Origin: Bacteroidota bacterium | Lineage (GTDB): Bacteria; Bacteroidota; Bacteroidia; Chitinophagales; Chitinophagaceae | Direction of reading: 5' to 3' | DNA length: 33,261 bases | NCBI GenBank assembly: GCA_013289175.1 | Contig: JABDAN010000031.1 | Location: 1-33,261 of the forward strand | In this document: positions 25,738-33,261 of the stretch, one piece after another | How the letters are laid out: each line of letters starts with the position of its first letter | How positions within the stretch are numbered: position 1 is the stretch's first letter | Translations under genes and position numbers: made by a program | The notes under the pieces: generated by a model | What the model was told of the DNA's origin: nothing | Database searches by the model: none | What the model saw: only the letters and a program-made list of their open reading frames with translations

Positions 25738-26885
25738 AAATCGTTGTCATCGGGCCCGCCTGGCCTTTAAGAGGAGGTCTTGCCAGTTTTGATCAACGGC
25801 TATGCCGGGCATTCCTGGAAGATGGCCATGATTGTTCCATCTATTCATTCTCTTTGCAATACCCCCGATTTCTTTTTCCTGGCACAACTCAATATTCTTC
25901 AGATCCGCCGCCCGCAGGAATTGAAATTCACAGCGTCATCAATTCCGTTTCACCGTTGAATTGGGTTATCGTTGGTAACCGGTTGAAAAAAGCATCCCCG
26001 GATCTCATCGTAGTTCGCTATTGGTTGCCCTTTATGGGTCCTGCCCTGGGCACGATTTTAAGAAGGGTAAGAAAAAACGGGAAAACAAAAATTATTGCTA
26101 TTACCGATAATGTCCTACCCCATGAAAAAAGGCCGGGAGATCCACTCTTCACCCGATATTTTCTGAAATCCTGTGATGGCTTTGTTACCATGAGTGAAGG
26201 AGTGATGGACGACCTTCGGAAATTTGAAAAGACCAAACCCGCCAAACGTGTTATTCATCCGCTTTATGACAATTTCGGTGAGATGGTCTCCAAGGCGAAG
26301 GCACGGCAATACTTGCACACTACCCATCATTTACCGATCGGGGATTCCGATCAAATCATTTTATTCTTTGGATTTATTCGCAAGTACAAGGGACTGGATA
26401 TATTACTGCGAGCAATGGCCGAACCTCGCTTAAAAAATTCCGGGATCCGGTTGCTGATAGCCGGGGAATTCTATGGTGACCGGGCAGAGTATCTTGACTT
26501 GATCAGGCAATTGAAAATAGAAGACCAATTGATTCTCAAAACAGATTTTATTCCCGATTCCAAAGTAAAATATTATTTGTGCGCTGCCGATGCAGTCATT
26601 CAACCCTATCGCCATGCCACCCAGAGCGGTGTCACTCCCCTTGCCTACCATTTCGAAAAACCCATGGTCGTGTCCGGTGCTGGCAGCTTTGCAGAACAGG
26701 TGATTCATGAAAAAACCGGCCTGGTAACCGAAGCGGCGCCAGCAGCGCTGGCAGAAGCGATCAGGCGATTCTACGAATTAGGCGAACCGTATTTTATTCC
26801 TCATCTTCGCGAAGAAAAGAAAAAATTTTCCTGGAAAACCCTGGTAAATACCATTCTTGGCTTATCCCATGATATACAGAAGTAA
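25734..26885 (+). CDS. GT4-family glycosyltransferase
   Basis: This 383-residue protein has the GT-B fold pattern: N-terminal Rossmann start (MKIVVIGPAWPLRGGLASFD), interdomain strand (QIILFFGFIRKYKGLDIL), and the C-terminal donor site VIQPYRHATQSGVTPLAY with an E/QSG motif in place of the common ExxxxxxE. It has no membrane helix and is probably cytoplasmic, facing the inner membrane. It overlaps both neighbours (4 nt with GT2, 17 nt with hddA). Immediate coupling to the heptose genes makes it a candidate heptosyl or surface-glycan transferase, by context only. Confidence 0.88.
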   Translation: MKIVVIGPAWPLRGGLASFDQRLCRAFLEDGHDCSIYSFSLQYPRFLFPGTTQYSSDPPPAGIEIHSVINSVSPLNWVIVGNRLKKASPDLIVVRYWLPFMGPALGTILRRVRKNGKTKIIAITDNVLPHEKRPGDPLFTRYFLKSCDGFVTMSEGVMDDLRKFEKTKPAKRVIHPLYDNFGEMVSKAKARQYLHTTHHLPIGDSDQIILFFGFIRKYKGLDILLRAMAEPRLKNSGIRLLIAGEFYGDRAEYLDLIRQLKIEDQLILKTDFIPDSKVKYYLCAADAVIQPYRHATQSGVTPLAYHFEKPMVVSGAGSFAEQVIHEKTGLVTEAAPAALAEAIRRFYELGEPYFIPHLREEKKKFSWKTLVNTILGLSHDIQK

Positions 26886-27891
26886 AGCTCCCTTGAGGAT
26901 AGGACTGGCGGGTGGCGGGACGGATGTCAGCCCCTACAGTGATCTATATGGAGGCGCCATTCTCAACGCAACCGTTTCCCTTTACGCTTATGCCAATATA
27001 GAAATCAACGATTCCGAGGAAGTCCAGTTTGAATCCATTGACTACAAAACCAAACAGCTTATCCGAAAGGGTTCACCCGTAGAATTCAACGGCGTGCTGG
27101 ATTTGCATAAAGGGGTGTATGACCGGATCCGGAGACAGTTTACCGGCATGCCCGCTGGATTTAAGTTGTCCACTTTCGTAGATGCGCCCGCCGGTTCAGG
27201 TTTGGGTACCTCCTCTACTTTGGTGGTAGCCATCGTGGGCGCTTTTGCCGAAATGCTGAAACTGCCCTTGGGGGAATACGACACGGCCCAGCTGGCCTAC
27301 GAAATTGAACGCAAGGACCTGAAGATGGCCGGCGGGAAACAGGATCAATATGCGGCTACCTTTGGAGGTGTAAACTATATGGAGTTTTTTGATGAAGAAA
27401 AAGTAATCGTCAATCCACTCCGGGTAAAACAACAACATTTGTTTGAACTGGAAAATAACCTTCTGTTGTACTATACAGCCACCAGCCGGGAATCTTCCAA
27501 AATCATTACCAGGCAGAGCCAGAACGTACTGGATAAAAACACTTCCTCCATTGAAGCCATGCATCAACTCAAACAACAATCTCTTCGGATGAAAGAAGCT
27601 TTGTTAAAAGGACGCTTGCATGAAATCGGAGAAATACTTGATTTTGGTTTTCAGCAAAAGCGTCGAATGGCCGCCGGTATTTCCAATGACCGGATGGAAG
27701 AAATATATGAAGCGGCAAAACAAGCGGGCGCCACCGGGGGTAAGATCTCCGGGGCGGGAGGTGGCGGTTTTATGATTTTTTATTGCCCCGGCAATACGAA
27801 ATTTGATGTCATGGCCCGTCTCAGCGATTTTGGGGGACATTGTAAAACCTATCAGTTTGTGGACCATGGTCTAACCACCTGGACCATTTAA
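26869..27891 (+). CDS. hddA: D-glycero-alpha-D-manno-heptose 7-phosphate kinase (GHMP kinase)
   Basis: HddA phosphorylates heptose 7-phosphate at C1. The start at ATG 26869 (MIYRSKAPLRIGLAGGGTDV) places the family's first motif at the N-terminus; a TTG at 26857 is less likely. The GHMP ATP-binding motif is PAGSGLGTSST, and the C-terminal motif is GGKISGAGGGGFMIF. The 340-residue length and RIGLAGGGTDVSPYSD fit HddA rather than homoserine or galactokinase. It is followed closely by gmhA, hddC and gmhB, giving the whole pathway. Confidence 0.92.
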   Translation: MIYRSKAPLRIGLAGGGTDVSPYSDLYGGAILNATVSLYAYANIEINDSEEVQFESIDYKTKQLIRKGSPVEFNGVLDLHKGVYDRIRRQFTGMPAGFKLSTFVDAPAGSGLGTSSTLVVAIVGAFAEMLKLPLGEYDTAQLAYEIERKDLKMAGGKQDQYAATFGGVNYMEFFDEEKVIVNPLRVKQQHLFELENNLLLYYTATSRESSKIITRQSQNVLDKNTSSIEAMHQLKQQSLRMKEALLKGRLHEIGEILDFGFQQKRRMAAGISNDRMEEIYEAAKQAGATGGKISGAGGGGFMIFYCPGNTKFDVMARLSDFGGHCKTYQFVDHGLTTWTI

Positions 27892-27900
27892 TAATATTAT

Positions 27901-28476
27901 ATGATCGATCATATCAAGCAAATCATCAGCGCTTCGATAAGCGCCAAGCAGAAAATCCTGGCCGATGAAGGCATGCTGGCCACCACCCAGGAAGTCGTCC
28001 GTGTGATCGTAGACGCATTTAAGACCGGTCATCGGGTATATTTTGCGGGAAACGGTGGAAGTGCCGCCGATGCGCAGCACCTGGCAGCAGAATTTTCAGG
28101 CCGGTTTTATACCGACAGGATGGCTTTACCGGCAGAAGCATTGCATTGCAACACTTCCTATCTCACGGCCGTTGCCAATGACTACAGTTACGATGAAGTA
28201 TATGCCCGCCTTATCCGGGGTATTGCCCATCCGGGGGATGTGCTTGTGGGACTTTCCACTTCTGGAAATTCAGGAAACATTGTTCATGCTTTTGAAGCTG
28301 CCCGTCAAAAAAAAGTGATTACCATTGGATTCACCGGAGCCAGCGGCGGAAAAATGAAGTCCCTGTCGGATTATCTCTTTGCTATTCCCTCAACCGATAC
28401 GCCCAGGATTCAGGAAGCGCATATCCTAATGGGTCATATCGTTTGCGAACTAGTCGAAAAAGAATTTTTTAAATAA
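27901..28476 (+). CDS. gmhA: Sedoheptulose 7-phosphate isomerase
   Basis: GmhA converts sedoheptulose 7-phosphate to D-glycero-D-manno-heptose 7-phosphate, the first step of the pathway. The 191-residue SIS-domain protein has the substrate loop AGNGGSAADAQHLAAEFSGRF and the second phosphate site GLSTSGNSGNIVHA. E84-equivalent (in AAEFSGR) and a C-terminal HILMGHIVCELVE helix with the metal-site His/Glu are present. It starts 9 nt after hddA and ends 6 nt before hddC, in one operon. Confidence 0.93.
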   Translation: MIDHIKQIISASISAKQKILADEGMLATTQEVVRVIVDAFKTGHRVYFAGNGGSAADAQHLAAEFSGRFYTDRMALPAEALHCNTSYLTAVANDYSYDEVYARLIRGIAHPGDVLVGLSTSGNSGNIVHAFEAARQKKVITIGFTGASGGKMKSLSDYLFAIPSTDTPRIQEAHILMGHIVCELVEKEFFK

Positions 28477-28482
28477 TAATTT

Positions 28483-29187
28483 ATGATGACCGAGGCAATC
28501 ATACTGGCCGGCGGCCTCGGAACAAGGCTGAGGCCGGTTGTTGGAGAGCTACCTAAAAGCCTGGCACCCATCAACGGGAAACCCTTTCTATCCTATCTCC
28601 TGGATTTTGCCAGGGAACAGGGAGTAAAAAAATTCATCTTCGCACTGGGATATCAATCTGAACAGATGGAGGCTTTTGTCAAAAACTATCTGCCGGCGGA
28701 ATCCTATGTATTTTCTACAGAAACGGAACCCCTGGGCACCGGAGGGGCCGTTTTCAAAGCGGCGACGCTGGCTACATCCTCCAGTGTGATCGTCCTGAAT
28801 GCGGATACCTTTTTTGGTGTGTCCTTTTCTAATTTGGCCATCATTCATGAATTGCAAAGAGCCGCCTGTACCATTGCTCTTAAACCCATGACGGCCTTTG
28901 ACCGGTACGGTGTGGTGGAAGTAGACAAACTAAGGGTTGTTGGCTTTAGTGAAAAAAAATACCGCGAAACCGGGTTGATTAACGGGGGCGTGTATGCGCT
29001 GGATCTAACCCGTTTTCTTCAACGCTCATTCCCGCAGGTCTTTTCTTTTGAAAAGGATTATCTGGAAAAAACATACCGGGATCAGCTCATCATGGGGATG
29101 ATCTCTGAGTCATACTTCATTGACATCGGCATCCCAGAAGACTATGCCAGGGCACAAATGGAATGGGTAACCCGGAGCGGCAGATAA
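28483..29187 (+). CDS. hddC: Heptose 1-phosphate guanylyltransferase
   Basis: HddC forms GDP-D-glycero-alpha-D-manno-heptose from heptose 1-phosphate and GTP. The 234-residue nucleotidyltransferase has ILAGGLGTRLRPVVGELPKS at the N-terminus, then LNADTFFG (metal-binding Asp) and NGGVYALD. Length and operon position with hddA and gmhA support HddC over a mannose or glucose nucleotidyltransferase; exact nucleotide use is inferred. Two adjacent ATG codons (28483 and 28486) can serve as start. Confidence 0.88.
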   Translation: MMTEAIILAGGLGTRLRPVVGELPKSLAPINGKPFLSYLLDFAREQGVKKFIFALGYQSEQMEAFVKNYLPAESYVFSTETEPLGTGGAVFKAATLATSSSVIVLNADTFFGVSFSNLAIIHELQRAACTIALKPMTAFDRYGVVEVDKLRVVGFSEKKYRETGLINGGVYALDLTRFLQRSFPQVFSFEKDYLEKTYRDQLIMGMISESYFIDIGIPEDYARAQMEWVTRSGR

Positions 29188-29265
29188 ACCGCGGGAGTGA
29201 TTCCAAACGTTTGATACCCATCAAAACAAAACATTTATAGCTGAAAATTACCTGAAGAATACATC

Positions 29266-29823
29266 ATGTTCGACTTTTCTCAAATAGACAAGACCTGGAC
29301 CCTTTTTCTTGACAGGGATGGAGTAGTGAATTATGAATTGCCCGGGACTTATGTACGCAACTGGAATGAATTTATTTTCTATCCGCACACCCAAGAAAAT
29401 ATACAATTTTTTAATTCCCGTTTCCAGCGCCTGATCCTGGCAACCAACCAGCGGGGTGTCACCAGAGGAATCATGAGCCTGGAAGATTTGGAGGATATCC
29501 ATGTACACATGATCAAAAGCATAGAAGAAAAAGGAGGCCGGATCGACCGGATTTACTATTGTCTGGATGGGGATCCGTCCAGTCCCTGCAGGAAACCAAA
29601 TCCAGGCATGGCTCATCAGGCAGCCCGGGATTTTCCAGAAATTCAGCTGACTAAATCCCTGATGGTGGGCAACAACATGAGTGATATGGGGTTCGGTAAA
29701 AATGCCGGCATGAAAACCATTTTCCTGAAAACAACCAGTCCGGACTTGAATTTACCTCATCCTGATATCGATCTGTATTTTAACAATCTGGATGAATTGG
29801 CAGAAGCCTTGAAAAAATCATAA
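29266..29823 (+). CDS. gmhB: D-glycero-D-manno-heptose 1,7-bisphosphate phosphatase (HAD)
   Basis: GmhB removes the C7 phosphate from heptose 1,7-bisphosphate. The 185-residue HAD protein has the catalytic Asp pair D16/D18 (LFLDRDGVVN), TNQRGVTRG for phosphate contact, the CRKPNPGM lysine motif and VGNNMSDMGFGKNAG for Mg. The zinc cluster typical of E. coli GmhB is reduced: only C99 and C108 remain in that loop, so zinc binding is doubtful. It lies 78 nt after hddC without a terminator hairpin and completes the pathway. Confidence 0.87.
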   Translation: MFDFSQIDKTWTLFLDRDGVVNYELPGTYVRNWNEFIFYPHTQENIQFFNSRFQRLILATNQRGVTRGIMSLEDLEDIHVHMIKSIEEKGGRIDRIYYCLDGDPSSPCRKPNPGMAHQAARDFPEIQLTKSLMVGNNMSDMGFGKNAGMKTIFLKTTSPDLNLPHPDIDLYFNNLDELAEALKKS

Positions 29824-29901
29824 ATTTTTTAAAGAAATGACAGGTTTCGGGGTGGTTCCTGATCTTCCTTGTAAATTGTGATCGGATTTTAAACTTTATC
29901 C

Positions 29902-30896
29902 ATGACCCTGAAGAAGTTTTCTTTTCTTTTTGTTGTGTTGGCAGGTCTTTTTTTCTTCCGTGTCTCCGGTCAGTCGCCTTCCAACAGTCATATTTCTGAC
30001 CAACAGGAAAAGGAACTGGAGAAACATCAGGATTCGCTGTCCCGGTATGCCTACGATATCATCAATGCCCAGGAAACCAATCAACGCTTTCGTGCTGACA
30101 GTTTTTTTTTATCCGGATGCTTGTCCGGTCTTTAAAAGTTCAGAACTCCTTTTTTTTCCCCTTTGATTCCCTTCAAACCATTTCTAAGTTGTATGCACCG
30201 GACAGTAGTTTTCGGATCTTTACCTGGCAGATAAAAAAAGATGCATATGTTTTTTTTCAACGGGGAGCTATTCAGATGCGGACGGACGATGGTTCCCTCA
30301 AACTCTATCCCTTGCACGATGTCTCCATGTTTTCCAAAAGACCTTTTGATTCGGTGAGGACTGCCAATAACTGGATCGGTGCGATCTATTACCGAATCAT
30401 AGAAAAAAATTACAACGGCAAAAATATTTATACCCTGCTTGGATATGATGACTTTACCATCAGCAGCAATAAGAAATGGATGGATGTACTCACTTTTAAC
30501 GAACAAGGCCAGCCGGTATTTGGGGGACCTTATTTCTCCTTTAAAAATGATTCAGCCAAAGCAAACAAAAAACAGGTCCTGAGATTTTATCTGGAGTATA
30601 AAAAAGAAGCAACCACCACCTTTAACTACGATACCTCCCTTCAAATGATCGTATACGACCACCTGATCTCAGAATCGGATGAGCCAGACCGCAAAGAAAC
30701 CTATGTGCCCGATGGGGATTACGAAGGATTTGTATGGGAGAACGGACAGTGGCTCCACGTTTCTAAAATTTTCAATACCTCCCTTCAGGAAGGACAATTC
30801 CCGCAGGAACAGAAAATTCTCAATGATGCCGGAGGCATCAACGAAGAGCTGCTTAAACAGCAGTCGGAGAAAAACAAGAAAAAAGGGAACAACTAG
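29902..30896 (+). CDS. Secreted hypothetical protein, split by a frameshift
   Basis: The N-terminal part (29902 to about 30110) has a signal peptide ([24 protein letters not shown]) and leads to FRADSFF. It then runs into a T9 run (30102-30110), after which its frame stops at 30135. The C-terminal part is open from 30117 to 30896 in a different frame ([20 protein letters not shown] patch [11 protein letters not shown], then beta strands and a Lys-rich tail). One more T, or two fewer, would join them into a protein of about 331 residues. It is probably one gene; the break could be a mutation, transcriptional slippage or a sequence error. The function is unknown. Its stop overlaps the end of lepA by 4 nt, convergent. 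Confidence 0.7.
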
Positions 30897-32710
30897 TGGA
30901 GCTGCCAATCCGCGAACCCTATTCGTCTAGTTTCAGTACGGCCAAAAACGCTTCCTGAGGAATCTCTACATTGCCCACCTGACGCATGCGTTTCTTTCCC
31001 TCTTTTTTGTTTTTCAAGCAGTTTTCTTTTACGGGAAATATCGCCCCCATAACATTTTGCCGTTACGTCTTTGCGAAGGGCACTGATGGTTTCCCGGGCT
31101 ACCACTTTGGATCCGATGGCTGCCTGAATGGCGATCTGAAATTGTTGCCGGGGCAGCAGTTCTTTTAGTTTTTCACAAAGTTTCCGACCAAAGTCAGCCG
31201 CCCGGCTGCGGTGGATCAGTGCGCTGAGGGCATCCACCTTCTCTCCATTCAACAGGATATCCATCTTTGATATTTCAGCATCCCGGTATTCAATGGGATG
31301 ATAGTCAAATGAAGCATAACCCCGCGTTTGGCTTTTGAGCTTGTCATAGAAATCAAATACGATTTCCGTCAGGGGCATTTCAAAATGAAGTTCTACCCTT
31401 GTTGGAGTTAAATAGTTCTGATTCAATAAAATACCCCTCTTTCCTAAACATAAAGTAATGATGTTTCCGATATATTCCGGCTTGGTGATGATCTGGGCAT
31501 TGATATAGGGTTCCTCAATCCGTTCGGTTCGGGTCGGATCGGGCATTTCGGAAGGATTGTTTACCATGATGGTTTCATCCTTGGTGGTATGGGCGATAAA
31601 ACTTACGTTGGGAACGGTGGTGATGACGGTTTGATTAAACTCCCTCTCCAGCCTTTCCTGGATGATTTCCATGTGCAGCATACCAAGGAATCCGCAACGG
31701 AAACCGAAGCCCAGTGCCTGGGAGGTTTCCAGCTCATAAGTCAACGAGGCGTCGTTTAACTGAAGTTTGTCCATGCATTCCCGCAACTCTTCAAAGTCTT
31801 CCGTTAAAACCGGAAATATGCCTGCGAAAACCATTGGTTTTACTTCCTGAAAACCCTGAATCATCTGTGGATTTGGATTGGACGCCAGCGTGATGGTATC
31901 CCCTACTTTTACTTCTTTGGCATTCTTGATTCCCGTGATGATATACCCTACATCGCCCGCGCTGACTTCGGGTTTCGAAACCAGGCCCAGTTTAAGGATT
32001 CCCACTTCATCAGCCTGATATTCCTGCCCGGTAGAAACGAAACGGATTTTATCATTTTTTTTCAATACCCCGTTCAAAATCCGGTAATAGACGATAATCC
32101 CCCGAAACGAATTGAAAACGCTGTCGAAAACCAGTGCCTGTAGTGGGATGTCCGGGTTTCCCTCGGGCGCAGGTATTCTCTCTACAATGGCATCCAGAAT
32201 CTCCTGAACACCCAAACCGGTACGCGCACTGGCCAGTAGGATGGATTCTTTTTTACATCCGATGAGGTCTACAATCTGATCGGTCACCTCTTCCACCATG
32301 GCGCCATCCATATCGATCTTGTTGATCACTGGAATAATCTCCAGATCATTTTCGATTGCCAGATAGAGATTGGAAATCGTTTGGGCCTGAATACCCTGCG
32401 AAGCGTCGACCAACAACAGGGCGCCTTCACAGGCTGCCAAGGCCCGGCTCACTTCATAACTGAAATCTACGTGTCCGGGGGTATCTATCAGATTTAAGAT
32501 ATAATCTTCCTTGCCTTGACTATAGTTGATTTGTATTGCATGACTTTTGATGGTGATACCCTTTTCGCGCTCCAGGTCCATATCGTCCAAAACCTGGTCC
32601 ATCATCTCTCTTTCACTGATGGTATGGGTGATCTGCAATAGCCGGTCAGCCAGGGTGGATTTCCCGTGATCAATATGAGCGATGATGCAAAAATTCCGGA
32701 TATTTTTCAT
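30893..32710 (-). CDS. lepA: Elongation factor 4 (LepA), C-terminus frameshifted
   Basis: LepA is a ribosome-associated GTPase that acts in translation. The start at ATG 32710 gives the usual [19 protein letters not shown]. GTPase motifs are AHIDHGKST (11-19), GITI (51-54), DTPGH (76-80) and NKID (130-133). The LepA-specific C-terminal domain is present up to [20 protein letters not shown]. After that the frame reads [12 protein letters not shown] and on to a stop at 30893. The +1 frame instead gives the expected [15 protein letters not shown] ending in LAVLKLDE with a stop at 30919, which would give about 597 residues, the normal size. One extra base in the A/G-rich stretch 30989-31010 accounts for this. 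Confidence 0.95.
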   Translation of the reverse strand: MKNIRNFCIIAHIDHGKSTLADRLLQITHTISEREMMDQVLDDMDLEREKGITIKSHAIQINYSQGKEDYILNLIDTPGHVDFSYEVSRALAACEGALLLVDASQGIQAQTISNLYLAIENDLEIIPVINKIDMDGAMVEEVTDQIVDLIGCKKESILLASARTGLGVQEILDAIVERIPAPEGNPDIPLQALVFDSVFNSFRGIIVYYRILNGVLKKNDKIRFVSTGQEYQADEVGILKLGLVSKPEVSAGDVGYIITGIKNAKEVKVGDTITLASNPNPQMIQGFQEVKPMVFAGIFPVLTEDFEELRECMDKLQLNDASLTYELETSQALGFGFRCGFLGMLHMEIIQERLEREFNQTVITTVPNVSFIAHTTKDETIMVNNPSEMPDPTRTERIEEPYINAQIITKPEYIGNIITLCLGKRGILLNQNYLTPTRVELHFEMPLTEIVFDFYDKLKSQTRGYASFDYHPIEYRDAEISKMDILLNGEKVDALSALIHRSRAADFGRKLCEKLKELLPRQQFQIAIQAAIGSKVVARETISALRKDVTAKCYGGDISRKRKLLEKQKRGKETHASGGQCRDSSGSVFGRTETRRIGFADWQLH

Positions 32711-32822
32711 GGGTATTCCCCTCAATTTTTAAGAGCCGCAAAGGTAAGCAAAAATCAGGAGGCTTGGTATCTGGATTTCTGTTCACCCATCCAAGGCAAA
32801 TGCCAGGAAATCCATAGTATAT

Positions 32823-33261
32823 TTATGGAACCCCCGTGATGGCGCTTTCCCTGAGGCCCTCTTCTTCAATCTGCCTCAAATACTTCACTTTTAGATGGTC
32901 GTAAAAAGAATGTTTGTCAATCAGCAGGGCAACCATACCTGAAAACATGCCTGCCAACATCAGGTAAAAAATCAGATTGTGGCGATCGGTCATTTCCAGT
33001 ACAATAATAGAGGAGGTAAATGGTGTCCGGGTAATGCCGGTAAGAAAGCCGACCATGCCCGATAGAATCAGCAGATTTGTATTGGAATCATTCAGATGCA
33101 TCCATCCCGAAATTACAGAACCAATGCAGGCTCCCGAGCTGAGTGCGGGAGCAAAAATGCCGCCGGCAGCGCCGGTACTGAATGAAAAAATAGATCCGGT
33201 TATGCGAAGCAAAGGCGCATACCAGGGGAGATACTTATCGGGTTTAAACAATATATGGGTC
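32823..33261 (-). CDS. ClC-family chloride channel/transporter, 5' part cut by window edge
   Basis: The frame is open to the right edge, so the N-terminal part is missing; the in-frame TTG at 33251 is not the true start. The visible 145 residues hold the ClC anion-binding signature GGIFAPALSSGACIGS and the following helices (LLILSGMVGFLTGITRTPFTSSIIVLEMT in parts, then IFYLMLAGMFSGMVALLI). The short tail ends in ESAITGVP without CBS domains. It is an inner-membrane chloride channel or H+/Cl- exchanger; which one cannot be told because the gating Glu region is not fully present. Confidence 0.9.
   Translation of the reverse strand, partial: THILFKPDKYLPWYAPLLRITGSIFSFSTGAAGGIFAPALSSGACIGSVISGWMHLNDSNTNLLILSGMVGFLTGITRTPFTSSIIVLEMTDRHNLIFYLMLAGMFSGMVALLIDKHSFYDHLKVKYLRQIEEEGLRESAITGVP

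Noticed and set aside
32780..32787. TGTTCACC near lepA as another element end
   Set aside because: It is a single copy without the 12-bp partner, terminator or att core; it shows the octamer can occur by chance.

Overview
The window looks like a chromosomal segment of a Bacteroidota bacterium, most likely in or near the Chitinophagales/Saprospirales. The reasons are the many families typical of that phylum (DUF6089-, DUF5916-, DUF6090- and DUF4199-like proteins, a MobA/MobC mobilisation module of the Bacteroidota type, a dihydroorotase-like protein without metal ligands), the scarcity of Shine-Dalgarno sequences, and a candidate TAnnTTTG promoter. No species can be named from sequence alone.

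Layout. 1-2.3 kb holds small hypothetical genes: an edge-truncated two-helix membrane protein, a 64-residue protein, and a leftward three-gene cluster whose last two genes overlap by 160 nt. A tRNA-Ser(UGA) follows at 2.5 kb. From 2.7 to 12.4 kb come chromosomal-type genes: a UbiD-family decarboxylase, an outer-membrane barrel (DUF6089-like), a CBM9/DUF5916 outer-membrane protein, an Omp85/BamA-like barrel, an AraC regulator divergent from a phytanoyl-CoA-dioxygenase-like enzyme, and a DUF6090-like membrane protein.

12.5-22.3 kb is a composite mobile region anchored in tRNA-Pro(GGG). Reading leftward from the tRNA: right end with the tRNA terminator, tyrosine integrase, HTH (excisionase-like) protein, a noncoding region with a strong hairpin (candidate oriT), mobC, mobA, a membrane protein, a DUF6922/AbiEii toxin-antitoxin pair, then a left end at 16.35 kb. 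Beyond it lies a second segment (13.66-16.35 kb) with its own left end but no integrase or relaxase; it carries an AraC regulator and a secreted serine hydrolase. At 13.54-13.67 kb is a second copy of the right end, including the tRNA-Pro 3' end and terminator. Left of that is a lone mobile-element-type primase. This arrangement fits tandem accretion of related elements at one tRNA site, with the middle segment possibly mobilised in cis by its neighbour.

22.4-29.8 kb is a rightward cluster: a metal-site-less dihydroorotase homologue, two DUF4199-like membrane proteins, a GT2 and a GT4 glycosyltransferase, and the full set of enzymes for GDP-D-glycero-alpha-D-manno-heptose (hddA, gmhA, hddC, gmhB), so a heptose-containing surface glycan is the probable product. 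The window ends with a frameshifted secreted hypothetical gene, lepA (its extreme C-terminus also frameshifted) and a ClC chloride channel cut by the right edge. Both frameshifts lie at or near homopolymer runs and may be sequence errors.
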